A program made the translations under genes and the position numbers. From assembly GCF_016725325.1 (NCBI RefSeq), contig NZ_CP068083.1:3534001-3598000 (forward strand): a stretch of 64,000 nucleotides of DNA, written 5' to 3'. The stretch is from Sphingobacterium spiritivorum. GTDB lineage: Bacteria; Bacteroidota; Bacteroidia; Sphingobacteriales; Sphingobacteriaceae. The notes under the pieces were generated by a model that was not told the DNA's origin, made no database searches, and was given only the letters and a program-made list of their open reading frames with translations. Shown here one piece after another: positions 61,801 to 64,000 of this stretch. Within the stretch, counting starts at the first letter, position 1, and the number at the start of each line of letters is the position of its first letter.

Positions 61801-62139
61801 AAATCCGCGTTGCGACGTTGGAGAAATCAGGGCGATGTAACAGATATTCCACGAGCTGCAGCTTTAGCAACAGATGACGGTTATAAGACATACAATACCT
61901 TTTACAGACATTCCGACGCACAATGGGGAGATGCTTCTTTCATCCGCTTAAAGAATGTAATGGTCAGTTATGATTTTACTTCGTTGCTATCAGTACTTAA
62001 GACACAGCGCATCAGTTTGTATGCACAGGGGCAGAATCTGTTTACTATCACTGGATATGATGGTTTTGATCCCGAGACAAGAGGTTACGTAGTACCTCCA
62101 TTGAAATATTATACTTTAGGCATTCGTTTCACTTATTAA
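58843..62139 (+). CDS. SusC-family TonB-dependent transporter with STN signalling domain (locus 3)
   Basis: A 1098-residue outer-membrane importer and signal transducer. After the signal (ISLLALILTCVTTFAAYSSN) comes an STN domain (about residues 45-125: LKDALRQLEKQTKIRFTYMS, LADILDDLLQNTDLQYQVIN) that contacts the FecR protein. Then come a CarboxypepD_reg-like domain (VKGHILDEKGNKLAGVTVRL), the TonB-box-like DEVTVIGYGT, the plug (EALQGRIAGLEVNSSNGLPG, DADATAIYGSRGANGVILIT) and the barrel, ending TLGIRFTY. This domain order fits sigma/anti-sigma control by the two genes upstream. SusD follows after 8 bases. Confidence 0.95.
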   Translation: MHLIPKECNGRLLMKISLLALILTCVTTFAAYSSNAQNLRDVKASLPSETLKLKDALRQLEKQTKIRFTYMSSDVNQKTVQTNGKRTNLADILDDLLQNTDLQYQVINQTIIIKKENSERNSAEKITAGNQQQPVKGHILDEKGNKLAGVTVRLKGTNLVTSTNGNGYFEFSGASSTQPVLIVSYVGYQLLEQAYTSSSAEGIELRLQPDLGNLDEVTVIGYGTTSKRVSTGSTAGISSDIIQRAPVNNPLEALQGRIAGLEVNSSNGLPGASFNVRLRGINSLNENANAPLYIVDGVPYFSESLNVFTGDNGSQSPLAAINPADIERIDVLKDADATAIYGSRGANGVILITTKKGQTGKTQVSFNAYTGAGKVSNNLEMLSTAEYLELRREAFANSGGTPDPETPDLFQWNQTEDQNWQKLLMGNTGKLTEANFSASGGSELTTFLMSGTFRNETTVQPGNNGYKKGAGMLSINHRSSDNKFSISATANYTGDLNDALATDISQYFNLSPNLPIYDDGGDYYWYGNIQNPYAFLDRKSESRNKALLSSGTIRYSPLKGLNLSATVGYNHTALNQLQMYPKRSFNPQNSTVSMSYFGNSSISSYSIEPQASYTYQLGKGTFDVLAGTTWQQSVRDGQFLQAEDFTSDSQLDNINAAVTIRPRTFNYSKYRYQAAFARATYNYNNKYILNATFRRDGSSRFGPDKRVGNFGSVGAAWVFTEENWFKEAVPFMNFGKLRGSYGSTGNDQIGDYGFMDSWSYLNYPYGGVAGLYPTRVANPTYSWERNRKLEGGLELAFWNSRLTLNINHYYNKSDNQLISSTLSPQTGFSGYTANMPGIVENRGWEFEIGSTNYRTDDFEWKTNANLTISRNKLVAYPGLVGSGEEGRFAIGQPLDIVFGFQFTGVDPQTGLAQFADLNGDGKVDNNLGDQYVLGTHLPKFFGGLSNSFRYKNLDVSFLLQFVKQEGEMLNFGYMSPASLGSLANFDKSALRRWRNQGDVTDIPRAAALATDDGYKTYNTFYRHSDAQWGDASFIRLKNVMVSYDFTSLLSVLKTQRISLYAQGQNLFTITGYDGFDPETRGYVVPPLKYYTLGIRFTY

Positions 62140-62147
62140 TTACGACC

Positions 62148-63575
62148 ATGAGATCATATCTATATATATTTATTGGCTTTATTATCTGTAGTCTTACTGC
62201 TTGTGAAAGCTATTTGGACGCAGGTCCTCCTAAAGATCAGATGCCTTCTGAACTGGCTTTTTCTGACGATAAGACGGCTACAGCGTCTGTGACAGGCGTA
62301 TTTTCCCGCATGAATCAGTTGAATTATCAATTTGCCAATGTACTATCAATGATACTGCCTGCAATGTCAGCAGATGAATTTGTCTATGCAGTAGCTTCAG
62401 CACCATATGATGAATTTAAAAATAATGCTGTACTGTCTTCCAATTCTAATGTGACTACATTGTGGTCGCAGCCCTATACTTATATTGCACAGGCTAATCT
62501 CTGTGTGGAAGGGTTGGAAGCTTCTACAAATCTTAGTCCTAAAGTTAAAAGCCAGTTGCTGGGAGAAGCGAAGTTCCTACGGGCATTCTGTTATTTTTAT
62601 CTGGTCAACTATTTTGGTGATGTACCTTTGATTCGGGGTACAAATGTGATGGAAAATAATACTAAACCCAGAACACCTCAGGCAGAAGTCTATGCCGCTA
62701 TTATCGAAGACCTTAAAGATGCCAAAGAAAAACTATTTCCGGGTTATCCTCAGGTAGATAAAGCAGATGCTAACGGAGAACGTATACGTGCCAATAAAAG
62801 TGCTGCTTCCGCATTGCTGGCCCGTGCTTATCTCTATACCAAACAATGGGATCTGGCAGAAAAGGAATCCGGAGAAGTTATCGGTACTACACAATATAAG
62901 TTATTGCCGACAGCAGATCTGGATAAAGTATTTCAGGCCAATAATCAGGAAGCAATATGGCAGCTTCAGGTTGTAAATACTGCCGGTGGCCGTAATACAT
63001 GGGAAGGATTTCTGATCGTTCCTGCAGCACCGACCAGTGCTCCGCTATTTCGCCTTATTCCGGGATACCTGTATGATGCATTCGAAAATGGTGATCAGCG
63101 TTTAACCCGTTGGGTAGGAAGTATGACGACTGCTGCCGGTGTGACGCATCGCTATCCGTACAAATACAAAATCCGTACAGGAGTGACTCCGGCTAAAGAA
63201 TACACCATGGTATTGCGACTGGGAGAACAATATCTGATACGTGCAGAGGCACGTCTGATGCAAAATAAATGGAGTCTGGCACAGGAGGACATTAATGCTA
63301 TCCGTACGCGTGCAGGATTACAAGGACTTACATTGGGCGATGATGCCGGGGCATTACGTAAAGCACTTGAGCAGGAGCGTCGTGTGGAATTGTTCGGGGA
63401 GTGGGGACACCGCTGGCTCGATCTGAGACGCTGGCCAAGTGAAACCGGACAGGAGGGTAAAACAAGAGCCGACGATATATTACCGGCACTTAAACCCAAA
63501 TGGCAGTCAAAAGCTATTTACTTCCCTTTGCCGGACGTAGCTTTACGTACCAATCCTAATCTGGTACAAAACTAA
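62148..63575 (+). CDS. SusD/RagB-family outer-membrane lipoprotein (locus 3)
   Basis: A 475-residue substrate-binding lipoprotein with its lipobox in SLTAC. Family blocks include YLDAGPPKDQMPSELAFSDD, the helix GEAKFLRAFCYFYLVNYFGD, VPLIRGTNVMENNTKPRTPQ, RLGEQYLIRAEARLMQNKWS, INAIRTRAGLQGLTLGDDAG, LEQERRVELFGEWGHRWLDL and the C-terminal IYFPLPDVALRTNPNLVQN. It is the lid for the preceding SusC. A strong terminator follows its stop, so the next gene may be expressed separately or by read-through. Confidence 0.95.
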   Translation: MRSYLYIFIGFIICSLTACESYLDAGPPKDQMPSELAFSDDKTATASVTGVFSRMNQLNYQFANVLSMILPAMSADEFVYAVASAPYDEFKNNAVLSSNSNVTTLWSQPYTYIAQANLCVEGLEASTNLSPKVKSQLLGEAKFLRAFCYFYLVNYFGDVPLIRGTNVMENNTKPRTPQAEVYAAIIEDLKDAKEKLFPGYPQVDKADANGERIRANKSAASALLARAYLYTKQWDLAEKESGEVIGTTQYKLLPTADLDKVFQANNQEAIWQLQVVNTAGGRNTWEGFLIVPAAPTSAPLFRLIPGYLYDAFENGDQRLTRWVGSMTTAAGVTHRYPYKYKIRTGVTPAKEYTMVLRLGEQYLIRAEARLMQNKWSLAQEDINAIRTRAGLQGLTLGDDAGALRKALEQERRVELFGEWGHRWLDLRRWPSETGQEGKTRADDILPALKPKWQSKAIYFPLPDVALRTNPNLVQN

Positions 63576-63583
63576 AGAACTTG

Positions 63584-63615
63584 GTGTGCCGGAAATTATT
63601 TCCGGTACACTTTTT
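63584..63615 (+). terminator. Terminator after the third susD
   Basis: GTGTGCCGGAAA / TTTCCGGTACAC, 12 bp with one G-U pair and a TTA loop, followed by five T. It lies 9 bases after the susD stop. Confidence 0.82.
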
Positions 63616-63650
63616 ATCCTATTCGTGATAAGCGAAACAATCCAACGATC

Positions 63651-64000
63651 ATGTTAAAAAGAATACTATTATCTCTGATTTGTGTCATTGCGATAATTTT
63701 TAACAGCAATGCAGCTCCCCGGAAAACTGTGCTGACCGGTAAAATATCAGGAGTAAAGGCTGGAACACTGGAACTGAATGTGCAGGAGTACAGGGTAATG
63801 GCTGCACAAAATAAAATCAATGCAGAGCTTTCGGAAGACGGTACATTCCGGTTTGAATTTGAAATCAACGGACCTGCCCGTGCTTTTCTGATATTAGGAA
63901 CTACACCTGTAGAGGAAACATTTGTACTCAAAAAGGGAGATGGCCGGGATACGACTGTTTCCAGTAATACAAACCGGTCGCAGATGATCTATTTTTATCT
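63651..64000 (+). CDS. Secreted protein, 5' part only (cut by the window end)
   Basis: The frame opens with ATG at 63651 and stays open to the last base, giving about 116 residues. The start MLKRILLSLICVIAIIFNSN is a signal peptide ending near AAP. The mature N-terminus is beta-rich (TVLTGKISGVKAGTLELNVQ, DGTFRFEFEINGPARAFLIL), a pattern found in the N-terminal domains of TlpA-type thioredoxin-like proteins that often follow FecI/FecR-controlled SusCD pairs in this family. The redox domain, if present, lies beyond the window, so the identity is a guess. Confidence 0.55.
   Translation, partial: MLKRILLSLICVIAIIFNSNAAPRKTVLTGKISGVKAGTLELNVQEYRVMAAQNKINAELSEDGTFRFEFEINGPARAFLILGTTPVEETFVLKKGDGRDTTVSSNTNRSQMIYFY

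Overview
The window reads as chromosome of a member of the Bacteroidota, most likely a Sphingobacteriaceae (Sphingobacterium-like) organism. Three SusC/SusD pairs, an ECF sigma/FecR pair feeding an STN-bearing SusC, a PorP/SprF protein, a CHU_C-type secretion domain, a DUF6377-like regulator and repeated TAnnTTTG promoter -7 elements all point there. The genus is inferred; no rRNA or tRNA gene lies in the window. No transposase, integrase or CRISPR array was seen.

Region 1 (1-16.6 kb) is mostly housekeeping. It holds a glucoamylase/GH144-like secreted protein overlapping a YgiD-type dioxygenase, an OmpA-type lipoprotein, a TPR sensor kinase, DNA polymerase III alpha with a fused N-terminal DEDDh exonuclease, thioredoxin, an ammonium transporter, an oversized PurF-like protein, a GNAT enzyme and AsnA.

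Region 2 (17.0-26.3 kb) is a polysaccharide utilisation locus (PUL): a membrane regulator, SusC, SusD, a GH30 lipoprotein and a SusE-position binding lipoprotein. It is followed by a 0.5-kb non-coding tract of palindromic repeats and a DEAD-box helicase.

Region 3 (28.1-39.7 kb, minus strand) is the most unusual part. Six genes run in one direction: a 1690-residue secreted protein with 17 near-identical 72-residue repeats, two paralogous small secreted proteins with fibre-like motifs, a CHU_C (type B C-terminal domain) protein, a PorP/SprF outer-membrane protein and a TPR/beta-propeller/OmpA protein of PorE-like layout. I read it as a self-contained cell-surface fibre or adhesin locus tied to type IX secretion.

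Region 4 (40.1-56.8 kb) holds a J-domain/KTSC fusion, a VF530-type protein, a second PUL (SusC, SusD, DUF4091/GH123-like enzyme), a tight four-gene operon of unknown envelope proteins, an MFS sugar-type transporter, two unknown secreted proteins, a DUF808 membrane protein, and a DUF2071/CatB-like acetyltransferase pair.

Region 5 (56.9-64.0 kb) is a third SusCD locus run by an ECF sigma factor, a FecR anti-sigma factor and a SusC with an STN signalling domain. It ends in a secreted protein cut off by the window edge. Several starts were moved inward from the longest open frame because the frame began with TTG, lacked a signal peptide, or lay upstream of a recognisable promoter.
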